DNA of 46,866 nt from Micromonospora sp. MP36. GTDB taxonomy: Bacteria; Actinomycetota; Actinomycetes; Mycobacteriales; Micromonosporaceae. Location of the stretch: contig NZ_VSFA01000057.1 in the NCBI RefSeq assembly GCF_008119785.1, positions 1 to 46,866 of the forward strand. Direction: 5' to 3'. Below are positions 1 through 8,806 of this stretch, piece after piece (the first letter of the stretch is position 1; each line of letters opens with the position of its first letter). A program made the translations under genes and the position numbers. The notes under the pieces are model-generated. The model did not search any database. It saw only the letters and a list, made by a program, of their open reading frames with translations, and had not been told where the DNA came from.

Positions 1-1893
1 CGAGGCCGCCCGGGTGGTGGGGTGCTCGCCCTGCGCGGGCATGCCAGCATTCAGGGCTCGACGGACATCCCGACGCTGTTCAACCTGCTGCCGGGCTACC
101 TGCCGATGCCGCACTTCACCGACCACACGAGCTTCACCGACTGGGTGGACAGCATCCGGCACCCGGGCCAGAAGGGCTTCTGGGACGACGCCCGCGCGTT
201 CGGCGCCAGCCTGCTCAAGGCGTACTGGGGCGATGCGGCGACCCCAGCGAACGACTTCTGCTACGACTACCTGCCGAGGATGACCGGCGACCACGGGACG
301 TACCAGACGGTGCTGAACATGATCGACGGCATGGTCCGGGGATACTTCCTGCTCGGCCAGAACCCGGCGGTCGGCTCGGCGCACGGCAAGGCCCAGCGGC
401 TGGGCATGGCGAACCTGGACTGGTTGGTGGTCCGCGACCTCTTCATGATCGAGAGCGCCACGTTCTGGAAGAACAGCCCGGAGGTGGAGACCGGCGAGAT
501 CGTGCCGGAGGAGTGCCGCACCGAGGTGTTCTTCCTCCCGGCGGCCTCACACGTGGAGAAGGAGGGCACGTTCACCCAGACGCAGCGGCTGCTGCAGTGG
601 CGGGAGAAGGCGGTCGACCCGCCGGGCGACTGCCGCTCCGAGCTGTGGTTCTTCTACCACCTGGGCCGGATCATCCGGCGGAAGCTGGCCGCGTCCGACA
701 AGCCGCGCGACCGCGGGATCCGCGACCTCACCTGGGACTACCCCACGCAGGGCGAGCACGCGGAGCCCAGCGCCGAGGCGGTGCTGAAGGAGATCAACGG
801 GTACGAGGTGGCGACCGGCCGGCCGCTGTCGGCGTTCACCGAGGCCAGGGACGACGGCTCCACCGCCATCGGCTGCTGGATCTACACCGGGGTGTACGCC
901 GACGGGGTCAACCAGTCCGCCCGGCGCAAGTCGCGGCACGACCAGGACTGGGTGGCCGCCGAGTGGGGCTGGGCCTGGCCGGCCAACCGCCGCATCCTCT
1001 ACAACCGCGCCTCGGCCGACCCGCAGGGGCGGCCCTGGAGCGAACGCAAGAAGTACGTGTGGTGGGACCCCGACCGGGGCGAGTGGACCGGCTACGACGT
1101 GCCGGACTTCGAGAAGAAGAAGCCGCCGACCTACCGGCCGCCGCACGGCGCCAGCGGGGTGGAGGGGCTCGCCGGCGACGACGCGTTCATCATGCAGGGC
1201 GACGGTAAGGGCTGGCTGTACGTGCCGACCGGGCTGCAGGACGGGCCGATGCCGACGCACTACGAGCCGGCCGAGTCGCCGATCCGCAACCCGCTGTACG
1301 GGCAGCAGGCCAACCCGACCCGCAAGGTGTACGACAACCCGGTCAACTCGGTGAACCCGAGCCCGCCACAGCCGCACACCGACGTCTTCCCGTACGTGTT
1401 CACCGTCAGCCGGCTCACCGAGCACCACACGGCCGGCGGCATGAGCCGGACGGTGGCGCGCCTGGCGGAACTCCAGCCGGAAATGTTCGTCGAGGTCTCC
1501 CCGGAGCTGGCGGGTGAGATCGGCCTGGACCACCTCGGCTGGGCCCATCTGATCAGCGGGCGGGCGGCGATCGAGGCCCGGGTGCTGGTCACCGACCGGC
1601 TCACCCCGTTGCGGCTGGACGGCCGGGTGATCCACCAGGTGTGGCTGCCGTACCACTTCGGTCGCGAGGGGATCGTCACCGGCGACTCGGTCAACGACCT
1701 GTTCGGCATCACCCTGGACCCGAACGTGCTGATCCAGGAGAGCAAGGTCGGCACCTGTGACATCCGGCCCGGCCGGCGCCCGACGGGTCCGGCGCTGCTC
1801 GACCTGGTCGACGAGTACCGGCGCCGGGCCGGGCTGACCGGGGGCGGCGCGCCGATCGTCACCACGAAGGCGTCCGAACGGGAGGTCGGATGA
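1..1893 (+). CDS. fdh: Formate dehydrogenase catalytic (alpha) subunit, 5'-truncated by window edge
   Basis: The open frame runs from base 1 with no start, beginning RGRPGGGVLALRGHASIQGS, a hallmark stretch of respiratory formate dehydrogenase alpha subunits (FdnG/FdoG type). About 630 C-terminal residues are present of an expected 1000 or so. They cover the later molybdopterin-binding regions and the C-terminal MGD-binding barrel (PEMFVEVSPELAGEIGL, then RVLVTDRLTPLRLDGRVIHQVWLPYHFG). The family oxidises formate to CO2 and passes electrons to the Fe-S subunit. The N-terminal 4Fe-4S site and the Cys or Sec active-site residue lie upstream and cannot be seen. Selenocysteine genes just downstream make a UGA-encoded Sec likely, which is inference. 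The stop overlaps the next start (ATGA at 1890), indicating translational coupling. Confidence 0.95.
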   Translation, partial: RGRPGGGVLALRGHASIQGSTDIPTLFNLLPGYLPMPHFTDHTSFTDWVDSIRHPGQKGFWDDARAFGASLLKAYWGDAATPANDFCYDYLPRMTGDHGTYQTVLNMIDGMVRGYFLLGQNPAVGSAHGKAQRLGMANLDWLVVRDLFMIESATFWKNSPEVETGEIVPEECRTEVFFLPAASHVEKEGTFTQTQRLLQWREKAVDPPGDCRSELWFFYHLGRIIRRKLAASDKPRDRGIRDLTWDYPTQGEHAEPSAEAVLKEINGYEVATGRPLSAFTEARDDGSTAIGCWIYTGVYADGVNQSARRKSRHDQDWVAAEWGWAWPANRRILYNRASADPQGRPWSERKKYVWWDPDRGEWTGYDVPDFEKKKPPTYRPPHGASGVEGLAGDDAFIMQGDGKGWLYVPTGLQDGPMPTHYEPAESPIRNPLYGQQANPTRKVYDNPVNSVNPSPPQPHTDVFPYVFTVSRLTEHHTAGGMSRTVARLAELQPEMFVEVSPELAGEIGLDHLGWAHLISGRAAIEARVLVTDRLTPLRLDGRVIHQVWLPYHFGREGIVTGDSVNDLFGITLDPNVLIQESKVGTCDIRPGRRPTGPALLDLVDEYRRRAGLTGGGAPIVTTKASEREVG

Positions 1894-2933
1894 TCGAGGC
1901 CAACAGCCTGTACGGGCCGCTCGATCCGGCACCGGACGCCGGCTGGGTCGAGGCGCCGCCGCGGATGGGCTTCTTCACCGACACCAGCGTCTGCATCGGC
2001 TGCAAGGCGTGCGAGGTCGCCTGCAAGGAGTGGAACGGGGTACCCGACTCGGGTTTCGACCTGCTCGGCATGTCGTACGACAACACCGGGGCGCTCACCG
2101 CCAACTCCTGGCGCCACGTCGCCTTCATCGAGCAGCCCCGCCCGGCCGGGCACCGCACCCCGCCCTTCGCCGGCAACCCGACCGGGGAGCCGGCCAGCCC
2201 GGGCAGCGCGGCGGCCGCCGCCGACACCAGGGCGGACACCGGGACGATTCCGGGCGTCGGGCCGGGGCAGCCGGAGCCGGCCGCGCGGATGGCCGCCGGG
2301 CCGGAGTTCCTCGGCATGCCCGGCGCCCAGCCGCCCGGCCGGGCCACCGGCGCCGAGTCGCGCACCGACTTCCGCTGGCTGATGATGTCGGATGTCTGCA
2401 AGCACTGCACCCACGCCGCCTGCCTGGATGTCTGCCCGACCGGCAGCCTGTTCCGCACCGAGTTCGGCACGGTCGTGGTGCAGGAGGACATCTGCAACGG
2501 CTGTGGCTACTGCATCTCCGCCTGCCCCTACGGCGTGATCGACCAGCGCAAGGGCGATGGCCGGGCGTGGAAGTGCACGCTCTGCTACGACCGGCTGGGC
2601 GCGGGGCAGACTCCGGCCTGCGCGCAGGCCTGCCCGACCGAGTCGATCCAGTTCGGCCCCCTCGATGAGCTGCGGGAACGGGCGGCGACGCGGGTGGCGC
2701 AGCTGCACGAGCGGGGCGTGCCCGAGGCCCGGCTCTACGGCCACGACCCGACCGACGGGGTCGGCGGCGACGGCGCGTTCTTCCTGCTCCTCGACGAGCC
2801 CGAGGTGTACGGCCTGCCGCCGGACCCGGTGGTCACCACCCGGGACCTGCCGAAGATGTGGAAGCGGGCGGGGCTGGCCGCCCTGGCCATGGCGGCGGCC
2901 GCCGTCGCCGCGTTCGTCGGAGGTTCGTCGTGA
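1890..2933 (+). CDS. Formate dehydrogenase Fe-S (beta) subunit with four [4Fe-4S] motifs
   Basis: This is the electron-transfer subunit of the formate dehydrogenase, 347 aa. Four ferredoxin-type cysteine motifs are visible: CIGCKACEVAC at 35-45, CKHCTHAACLDVCP at 170-183, CNGCGYCISACP at 202-213, and C229-x2-C232 with CAQACP at 244-249. A hydrophobic segment near 328-344 resembles the single C-terminal membrane helix of FdnH, so it is probably anchored with the NrfD-like partner. A Pro/Ala/Gly-rich stretch at about 83-158 separates the first two cluster motifs, is low in complexity, and looks like an insertion relative to FdnH. The start ATG overlaps the upstream stop (ATGA), and the stop overlaps the next GTG start. 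Confidence 0.95.
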   Translation: MIEANSLYGPLDPAPDAGWVEAPPRMGFFTDTSVCIGCKACEVACKEWNGVPDSGFDLLGMSYDNTGALTANSWRHVAFIEQPRPAGHRTPPFAGNPTGEPASPGSAAAAADTRADTGTIPGVGPGQPEPAARMAAGPEFLGMPGAQPPGRATGAESRTDFRWLMMSDVCKHCTHAACLDVCPTGSLFRTEFGTVVVQEDICNGCGYCISACPYGVIDQRKGDGRAWKCTLCYDRLGAGQTPACAQACPTESIQFGPLDELRERAATRVAQLHERGVPEARLYGHDPTDGVGGDGAFFLLLDEPEVYGLPPDPVVTTRDLPKMWKRAGLAALAMAAAAVAAFVGGSS

Positions 2934-4177
2934 GTTCGGACCGCCCACCGGTCGGTGCCCTGTTCCGCCGGTTCCGGGAGCGGCTCGCCGCCCAGGCGCC
3001 CGCGCTGCCCGGCGCGCCGGGCAGCCACGGCCCGAAGGCGGGCCGCTCCGGCGAGGCCAGCTACGGCAGTCGGGCGACGGGCGCGGGCGCGCGCACCGAC
3101 GCCGGTGCCGTCGAGGCCGGGCTGCGGCCGGTGCCGCCCCGTGACGTCCCGCCCACCGACCGGCGCGCTGGTCGGCGCAAGGGCGGCGGCGGGGAGCAGC
3201 TCGCGGTGCCGCCGGCCGAGTTCACCTCCTACTACGGCCGCCCCATTCTCAAGCCACCGGTGTGGAAGTGGGACATCGCCGCCTACCTGTTCTCCGGTGG
3301 CGTCGCGGCCGGGTCCTCGCTGCTGGCGGCCGGTGGGCAGCTCACCGGCCGGCCGGCGCTGCGCCGGGCCGGCCGGGTCACCTCCCTCGCGGCCGTGACC
3401 GCCAGCGCGTACTTCCTCATCCACGACCTGGGCAAACCGAGCCGGTTCCACCACATGCTGCGGGTGGCGAAGCCGACCTCGCCGATGTCGGTGGGCACCT
3501 GGATCCTCAGCGCCTTCGGCCCCGCCGCCGGGGTGGCGGCGGTCGCCGAGGCGGCACCGTGGCTGCCCGAGCGGGGGCTGCTCGGCCTCGGCCGGCGGCT
3601 GCTGCCCCCGGTCGGGCACGCCGCGGGGCTGCTCGCCGCCGCCACCGCACCGGCGCTGGCCACGTACACCGGGGTGCTGCTCGCCGACACCGCCGTGCCG
3701 TCCTGGCACGAGGCGTACCCGGAACTGCCGGTGATCTTCGCGGGCAGCGCGCTGGCCAGCGGCGCCGGCGTGGGGCTGCTGGCCGCGCCCACCGGGCAGG
3801 CCGGCCCCGCGCGGCGGCTCGCGGTCGCCGGCGCTGCCCTGGAGCTGTGGGGTTCGCACCGCGTGGAGAACCGGCTCGGCCTGCTCAGCGAGCCCTACGC
3901 GACCGGCACGCCCGGCCGGATGCTGCGCGCCGGCCGGGCGCTGACCGCCGTCGGCGTGGCCGGCGCGCTGGTCGGGCGACGCAACCGGGTCCTGTCGGCC
4001 CTGTCCGGAGGAGCGCTGCTCGCCGCTGCGGCGTGCACCCGGTTCGGCATCTTCCACGGCGGGGTCGCCTCCGCCCGGGATCCGAAGTACACGGTGGTGC
4101 CGCAGCGGGAGCGCGCCCGGCAGGGGGAGCTCGCACCAGACGTCAACGGGCCGGGCGTCGGCCCGACCGGGGGGTAG
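2930..4177 (+). CDS. nrfD: NrfD/PsrC-family membrane subunit of formate dehydrogenase
   Basis: A polytopic membrane protein of 415 aa, read from GTG 2930, which overlaps the previous stop (GTGA) and follows the SD-like CGGAGG at about 2919-2923. After a polar, low-complexity N-terminus of about 95 residues comes SYYGRPILKPPVWKWDIAAY, the typical entry to NrfD-type quinone-reactive subunits, then eight or so hydrophobic segments. The conserved FLIHDLGKPSRFHHMLR loop is present. The family passes electrons from the Fe-S subunit to the quinone pool. It replaces the cytochrome b gamma subunit of the E. coli enzyme; no haem-b subunit is encoded here. The three overlapping genes form one operon. 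Confidence 0.93.
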   Translation: MSSDRPPVGALFRRFRERLAAQAPALPGAPGSHGPKAGRSGEASYGSRATGAGARTDAGAVEAGLRPVPPRDVPPTDRRAGRRKGGGGEQLAVPPAEFTSYYGRPILKPPVWKWDIAAYLFSGGVAAGSSLLAAGGQLTGRPALRRAGRVTSLAAVTASAYFLIHDLGKPSRFHHMLRVAKPTSPMSVGTWILSAFGPAAGVAAVAEAAPWLPERGLLGLGRRLLPPVGHAAGLLAAATAPALATYTGVLLADTAVPSWHEAYPELPVIFAGSALASGAGVGLLAAPTGQAGPARRLAVAGAALELWGSHRVENRLGLLSEPYATGTPGRMLRAGRALTAVGVAGALVGRRNRVLSALSGGALLAAAACTRFGIFHGGVASARDPKYTVVPQRERARQGELAPDVNGPGVGPTGG

Positions 4178-4224
4178 CCAGGCAGCAGGCGCCAGGCCCA
4201 TGAGCCGATACGGGGGTAACGCTC

Positions 4225-5514
4225 ATGGCCACGACAGCCGCGGGATCGCGGGGACAACCCAGACCGACGCGGGGCCGGTGGGGCCTCGTGGTGGCGGCCG
4301 TGCTCGTCCAGCTTGCGCTGGGCGCCGTCTACGCGTGGAGCGTGTTCAACAAACCGCTGCAGGCCGAGTTCGGCTGGAGCAAGGCCGAGGTGGTGCTGCC
4401 GTTCGAGGTGGCGATCGGCACCATCTTCATCGGTAGCCTGATCGGCGGGCGCATCCAGGACCGGCGCGGGCCCCGACCCGTCGCGCTCGGCGGCGGTGTC
4501 CTCTACGCCGTGGGGACCATGCTGGCGTCTCTGGTGTCCACCAGCGATCAGCTGTGGCTGCTGCTGCTCACCTACGGAGTGCTGGGCGGGATCGGCCTCG
4601 GCGCCGCGTACATCACGCCGATCGCCATGCTCGGTAAGTGGTTCCCGGACAAGCGGGGCCTGATCACCGGCATCGCGGTGGCCGGCTTCGGCTTCGGCGC
4701 GGTGATCACCGCCCCGGTGGCGAAGGCGCTGCTCGCCGGCACCAGCCACAAGACCAGCGTCTTCCTGCCGCTGGGCATCGCGTACCTGATCGCGGTGCTG
4801 CTGGGGGCGTCGTTCTTCCGCGACCCGCCCCCCGGGTACCAGGTGCCCGGCTTCACCCCGGCGGTCGGCGGGCGCGCGGTCGCCGGCACCCGCGTCTACA
4901 CCTTCGGCGAGGCCCTGCGCACCCGGCAGTGGTACCTGCTCACCCTGATCCTCACGCTCAACGTGACCTGCGGCATCGCGCTCATCTCCCAGGCCGCGGA
5001 CGCGGCCCAGGCGGTCGCCGGGGCGAGCGCCGCGACCGCCGCCGGGCTGGTGGGCGTCCTCGGCCTGTTCAACGGCGGCGGGCGGGTGATCTGGGCGTGG
5101 CTGTCCGACCGGATCGGCCGGATGAGCGCGTTCCTCGGCATGCTCGCCCTGCAGGGGATCTGCTTCCTGATCCTGCCGCACGCCTCCGCCTTCTGGCTGT
5201 TCGCGGTGCTCGCCGCCCTGGTCTATCTCGCCTACGGCGGCGGTTTCGGCACCATGCCAGCCACCGCCGCGGACTACTTCGGCACGCCGAACGCCGGCGC
5301 CATCTACGGCGCGATGATCGTGGCCTGGAGCATCGGCGGCGTCGTCGGTCCGCTGGTCACCGCGCTGCTCTACGACGCCAGCGGCAGAAGCTACACCCTG
5401 CCGTTCACGGTGATCGGCCTGCTCGCGTTCGCCGCGCTGGTGCTGCCGCCGATCACCCACCTGCCCACCGCCCCCGGCCGGCCCCGGGCGCACTTCGAGA
5501 CGCCCGGGCCCTGA
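4225..5514 (+). CDS. OFA-family MFS transporter (oxalate/formate antiporter-like)
   Basis: A 429-aa major facilitator protein with about 12 hydrophobic segments. The N-terminus ALGAVYAWSVFNKPLQAEFGW and the loop GKWFPDKRGLITGIAVAGFG are typical of the oxalate:formate antiporter (OFA) family, and GGRIQDRRGPRPVAL is the MFS loop 2-3 motif. It lies 47 bp after the formate dehydrogenase operon on the same strand, so formate or oxalate movement is a reasonable role, though substrate cannot be read from sequence. A small 5-bp hairpin (5526-5542) follows the stop and may weaken read-through into selC. Confidence 0.9.
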   Translation: MATTAAGSRGQPRPTRGRWGLVVAAVLVQLALGAVYAWSVFNKPLQAEFGWSKAEVVLPFEVAIGTIFIGSLIGGRIQDRRGPRPVALGGGVLYAVGTMLASLVSTSDQLWLLLLTYGVLGGIGLGAAYITPIAMLGKWFPDKRGLITGIAVAGFGFGAVITAPVAKALLAGTSHKTSVFLPLGIAYLIAVLLGASFFRDPPPGYQVPGFTPAVGGRAVAGTRVYTFGEALRTRQWYLLTLILTLNVTCGIALISQAADAAQAVAGASAATAAGLVGVLGLFNGGGRVIWAWLSDRIGRMSAFLGMLALQGICFLILPHASAFWLFAVLAALVYLAYGGGFGTMPATAADYFGTPNAGAIYGAMIVAWSIGGVVGPLVTALLYDASGRSYTLPFTVIGLLAFAALVLPPITHLPTAPGRPRAHFETPGP

Positions 5515-5573
5515 CCGTGGCGGTTCGCCCCTCCCACGGGCGGACGGAGATCACATGTGGTTAAGTGCTCGGT

Positions 5574-5669
5574 GGAGGCGTTCAGGAGGCTGGTGCCCCT
5601 CCCGGTCTTCAAAACCGGTGTGGCCCGGGACCCGGGCCAGGCGGGTTCGATTCCCGTCCGTCTCCGCCA
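5574..5669 (+). tRNA. selC: tRNA-Sec (anticodon TCA)
   Basis: A 96-nt selenocysteine tRNA. The acceptor strands GGAGGCG and CGTCTCC pair (one G-T), followed by discriminator G and encoded CCA (5667-5669). The anticodon loop CTTCAAA at 5607-5613 carries TCA at 5609-5611 and is closed by CCGGT/ACCGG. A 7-bp variable arm (TGGCCCG/CGGGCCA) follows, much longer than in ordinary tRNAs. The T arm GCGGG-TTCGATT-CCCGT is intact. Length, long extra arm and UCA anticodon all fit selC. It sits 49 bp before selA, so selC-selA-selB are probably transcribed together. Confidence 0.96.
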
Positions 5670-5718
5670 AGCAACCGTGCGGCTCCGCCTCCGCGGGGCG
5701 GGCCAGGGAGATGACCCG

Positions 5719-7011
5719 ATGCGTGACGTCGACCCGCGGCGGCGGGTGCCGCGCACCGACGCGCTGCTGGCCGACCCCGAATTGGCCGCCGCCGTCGACA
5801 CACTCGGCCGCGACCGGGTCAAGGCCGCCGTCGTCCGGGCCCAGCAGCGCGCCCGCCGCGGTGAGATCAGCCCCGACGAGGTACGCGACGCCGCGCTGGC
5901 CGACCTGCCCGCGCCCACCCCCCGGGCGGTGCTGAACGCCACCGGCGTCGTGCTGCACACCAACCTCGGCCGGGCGCCGCTGTCCGCCCCGGCCGTGGCG
6001 GCCCTCGTCGCCGCCGCCGGGCACACCGACGTGGAACTGGACCTGCGTACCGGCCGGCGGGCCCGGCGCGGCCGGGACGCCCTCGACGCGCTCGCCGCCG
6101 CCGTGCCCGACGCGCCCGCCGTGCACGTGGTCAACAACGGCGCCGCCGCGCTGGTGCTCGCCGCCACCGCCCTCGCCGCCGACCGCGAGATCGTGGTCAG
6201 CCGGGGCGAGCTGGTCGAGATCGGCGACGGCTTCCGCCTGCCGGACCTGCTGGAGAGCACCGGCGCCCGGCTGCGCGAGGTGGGCACCACCAACCGCACC
6301 ACCCTGGCCGACTACGCCGCGGCGCTCGGCCCGCGTACCGGGTTCGTGCTGAAGGTGCACCCGTCGAACTTCGTGGTCCGCGGCTTCACCTCGGCGGTGC
6401 CGGTGCGGGACCTGGCCACCCTGGGCGTGCCCGTGGTCGCCGACATCGGCTCCGGGCTGCTCGCCCCCGATCCGCTGCTGCCCGACGAGCCCGACGCCGC
6501 CACCACCCTGCGCGCCGGCGCCCACCTGGTCACCGCCAGCGGCGACAAGCTGCTCGGCGGCCCGCAGGCCGGCCTGCTGCTCGGCGCCGCCGACCTGGTC
6601 GACCGGCTGCGCCGCCACCCGCTCGCCCGGGCGCTGCGGGTGGACAAGCTCACCCTCGCCGCGCTCGCCGCCACCCTGCACGGTCCGACCACCCCGACCC
6701 GGGAGGCGCTGCACGCCGCCCCGGCCGCGCTGCGGGACCGGGTGGAACGGCTGCGCGACCGGCTCGGCGAGGACGGGTGCAAGGCCGAGGTGGTGCCCAG
6801 CGTCGCGGTGGTCGGCGGCGGGGGCGCGCCCGGCGTGGAGCTGGACTCATGGGCGCTGAGCCTGCCCGAGCGGTACGCCGAGCCGCTGCGCACCGGCGAG
6901 CCGCCGGTCCTCGGCCGGGTGCTGCACGGCCGGCTCCTGCTCGACCTGCGCTGCGTACCGGCCAGCGCCGACGGGGCGGTCCGGGCGGCGATCCTGCGGG
7001 TGGGCGGCTAG
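5719..7011 (+). CDS. selA: L-seryl-tRNA(Sec) selenium transferase SelA
   Basis: A 430-aa PLP enzyme that converts Ser-tRNA(Sec) to Sec-tRNA(Sec) using selenophosphate. The start is ATG 5719, eight bases after AGGGAG; a longer open frame would run back through selC and is not credible. Family landmarks are LNATGVVLHTNLGRAPLS, VHVVNNGAAALVLA and VSRGELVEIGDGFRLPD, with the PLP-binding lysine K277 in ASGDKLLGGPQAG. Selenophosphate synthetase (selD), the needed partner, is not in this window. selB follows two bases after the stop. Confidence 0.97.
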   Translation: MRDVDPRRRVPRTDALLADPELAAAVDTLGRDRVKAAVVRAQQRARRGEISPDEVRDAALADLPAPTPRAVLNATGVVLHTNLGRAPLSAPAVAALVAAAGHTDVELDLRTGRRARRGRDALDALAAAVPDAPAVHVVNNGAAALVLAATALAADREIVVSRGELVEIGDGFRLPDLLESTGARLREVGTTNRTTLADYAAALGPRTGFVLKVHPSNFVVRGFTSAVPVRDLATLGVPVVADIGSGLLAPDPLLPDEPDAATTLRAGAHLVTASGDKLLGGPQAGLLLGAADLVDRLRRHPLARALRVDKLTLAALAATLHGPTTPTREALHAAPAALRDRVERLRDRLGEDGCKAEVVPSVAVVGGGGAPGVELDSWALSLPERYAEPLRTGEPPVLGRVLHGRLLLDLRCVPASADGAVRAAILRVGG

Positions 7012-7013
7012 TC

Positions 7014-8777
7014 GTGTGGGTCGTCGCCACCGCCGGGCACGTCGACCACGGCAAGTCCACCCTGGTCCGGGCGTTGACCGGAATGGAACCCGACCGGTGG
7101 GCGGAGGAACGCCGCCGGGGCATGACCATCGACCTCGGCTTCGCCTGGACCACCCTGCCCTCCGGCGGGACCATCGCCTTCGTCGACGTGCCCGGGCACG
7201 AGCGGTTCGTGCCGAACATGCTGGCCGGGGTCGGCCCCGTCCCGGCCGCGCTGATCGTCGTCGGGGCGGACGAGGGCTGGATGCCCCAGTCCGCCGAGCA
7301 CCTGGCCGCGCTGCACGCGCTGGGGGTGTCGTACGGGCTGCTGGCGGTGACCCGCGCGGACCTGGCCGATCCCGGGCCCGCCGTCGCGCGGGCGCGGAAG
7401 GAGATCGCTGCCACCTCCCTGGGCGAGGTCGAGGCGGTGGCGGTCAGCGGCGCCACCGGCGCTGGCCTGCCCGAGCTGCGGGCGGCCCTGGACCGCCTCG
7501 TCGCCCGGCTGCCCGACCCGGCGCGGGACGCACCGGTACGGCTCTGGGTGGACCGCTCGTTCACCATCCGGGGCAGCGGCACGGTGGTTACCGGCACCCT
7601 CGGCGGCGGCCGGCTGCACGTCGGTGACCGGCTCGAACTCGCCGCCACCGGGGAGCCGGTGCGGGTACGCGGCCTGCACTCGCTGGGCGTCGCGCACGAG
7701 CGGGTCGACGCGGTGGCCCGGGTGGCCGTGAACCTGCGCGGCGTGCCCCGGGAGCAGATCGCCCGCGGCGACGCCCTGCTCAGCCCCGGCCGTTTCCGCC
7801 GCACCGACCTGCTGGACGTCCGGCTCGCCGGCGACCCGGCCGCCGACCTGCCGGCCACCCTCACCCTGCACGTCGGCTCCGCCGCCGTGCCGGCCCGGGT
7901 ACGCCCGCTCGGTCCGGACACCGTGCGGCTGCGGCTGGCCCGGCCGCTGCCGCTGCTGATCGGGGATCGGGCGCTGCTGCGCGACCCCGGCCGGCACCAC
8001 GTCGCCGGTGGGGTGACCGTGCTGGACGTGGACCCGCCGCCGCTGCGTCGGCGGGGCGCGGCCGCCGCCCGGGCGACCATGCTGGCGGGGCTGGACGGCC
8101 GGCCCGACCTGGCCGGGGAGCTGCGCCGCCGGCGGCTGGTCCGGGCCGGCGAACTGACCCGGATGGGGGTGACGGTCGACGCCGCCCCGGTCGCCGGAGA
8201 CTGGCTGGCCGACCCGGAGCACTGGCACGCCCTGGGCGTCCGCCTCGCCGAGGAGGTCGCCCGGTACGGCCGGGCGCACCCTCTGGAGCCCGGCGTGCCG
8301 GTCGAGGTGCTGCGCCAGCGCCTCGACCTGCCCGACCGGGCGCTGGTGGCGGCGCTGCTGCGGCCGCCGCTGCGGCTGCGGGCCGGCCGGGTCACCGCCA
8401 CCGCGGGCGACCTGCTGCCCGACCCGGTCGCCCGCGCAGTCGACCGGGTCCGCGCCGAGTACGGCGACCGTCCGTTCCAGGCTCCCGAGGCGCACCGTCT
8501 GGCCGACCTCGGCCTCGGCCCGCGGGAGATCGGCGCGGCGGTCCGGGCCGGGGCCCTGCTGCGGCTGGCCGACAACGTGGTCCTGCTGCCGGGCGCGCTC
8601 GACGACGCGGTCCGGGTCCTCGCCCGGCTGCCGCAGCCGTTCACGCTCAGCGCCGCGCGCCAGGCCCTCGACACCACCCGCCGGGTGGCGGTGCCGCTGT
8701 TGGAGCTGCTGGACCGGCGCGGTGCCACCCGCCGGCTGCCCGACGACGCCCGCGAGGTGGTGGCGCCGCCCGCTTGA
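7014..8777 (+). CDS. selB: Selenocysteine-specific elongation factor SelB
   Basis: A 587-aa GTPase that delivers Sec-tRNA(Sec) to UGA codons followed by a SECIS hairpin. The start is GTG 7014, two bases after the selA stop. The P-loop AGHVDHGKST (residues 7-16), switch region RGMTIDLGFAW and DVPGHERFVPNMLAG are clear, and the base-recognition motif reads TRAD in place of NKxD. EF-Tu-like barrels follow (SFTIRGSGTVVTGTL), and the C-terminal 250 residues are the winged-helix part that binds SECIS RNA. The gene completes a selC-selA-selB unit next to formate dehydrogenase, its usual client. Confidence 0.97.
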   Translation: MWVVATAGHVDHGKSTLVRALTGMEPDRWAEERRRGMTIDLGFAWTTLPSGGTIAFVDVPGHERFVPNMLAGVGPVPAALIVVGADEGWMPQSAEHLAALHALGVSYGLLAVTRADLADPGPAVARARKEIAATSLGEVEAVAVSGATGAGLPELRAALDRLVARLPDPARDAPVRLWVDRSFTIRGSGTVVTGTLGGGRLHVGDRLELAATGEPVRVRGLHSLGVAHERVDAVARVAVNLRGVPREQIARGDALLSPGRFRRTDLLDVRLAGDPAADLPATLTLHVGSAAVPARVRPLGPDTVRLRLARPLPLLIGDRALLRDPGRHHVAGGVTVLDVDPPPLRRRGAAAARATMLAGLDGRPDLAGELRRRRLVRAGELTRMGVTVDAAPVAGDWLADPEHWHALGVRLAEEVARYGRAHPLEPGVPVEVLRQRLDLPDRALVAALLRPPLRLRAGRVTATAGDLLPDPVARAVDRVRAEYGDRPFQAPEAHRLADLGLGPREIGAAVRAGALLRLADNVVLLPGALDDAVRVLARLPQPFTLSAARQALDTTRRVAVPLLELLDRRGATRRLPDDAREVVAPPA

Positions 8778-8806
8778 CCATTGCCCCGGTGTGCGAGCGT
8801 GTGACC

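Noticed and set aside
1260..2948. Long minus-strand frames opposite the formate dehydrogenase genes
   Set aside because: They mirror conserved plus-strand coding sequence and have low-information composition.
5557..5718. An upstream extension of selA through the tRNA gene
   Set aside because: The frame is merely open across selC. ATG 5719 has a good SD and begins at the conserved SelA N-terminus.
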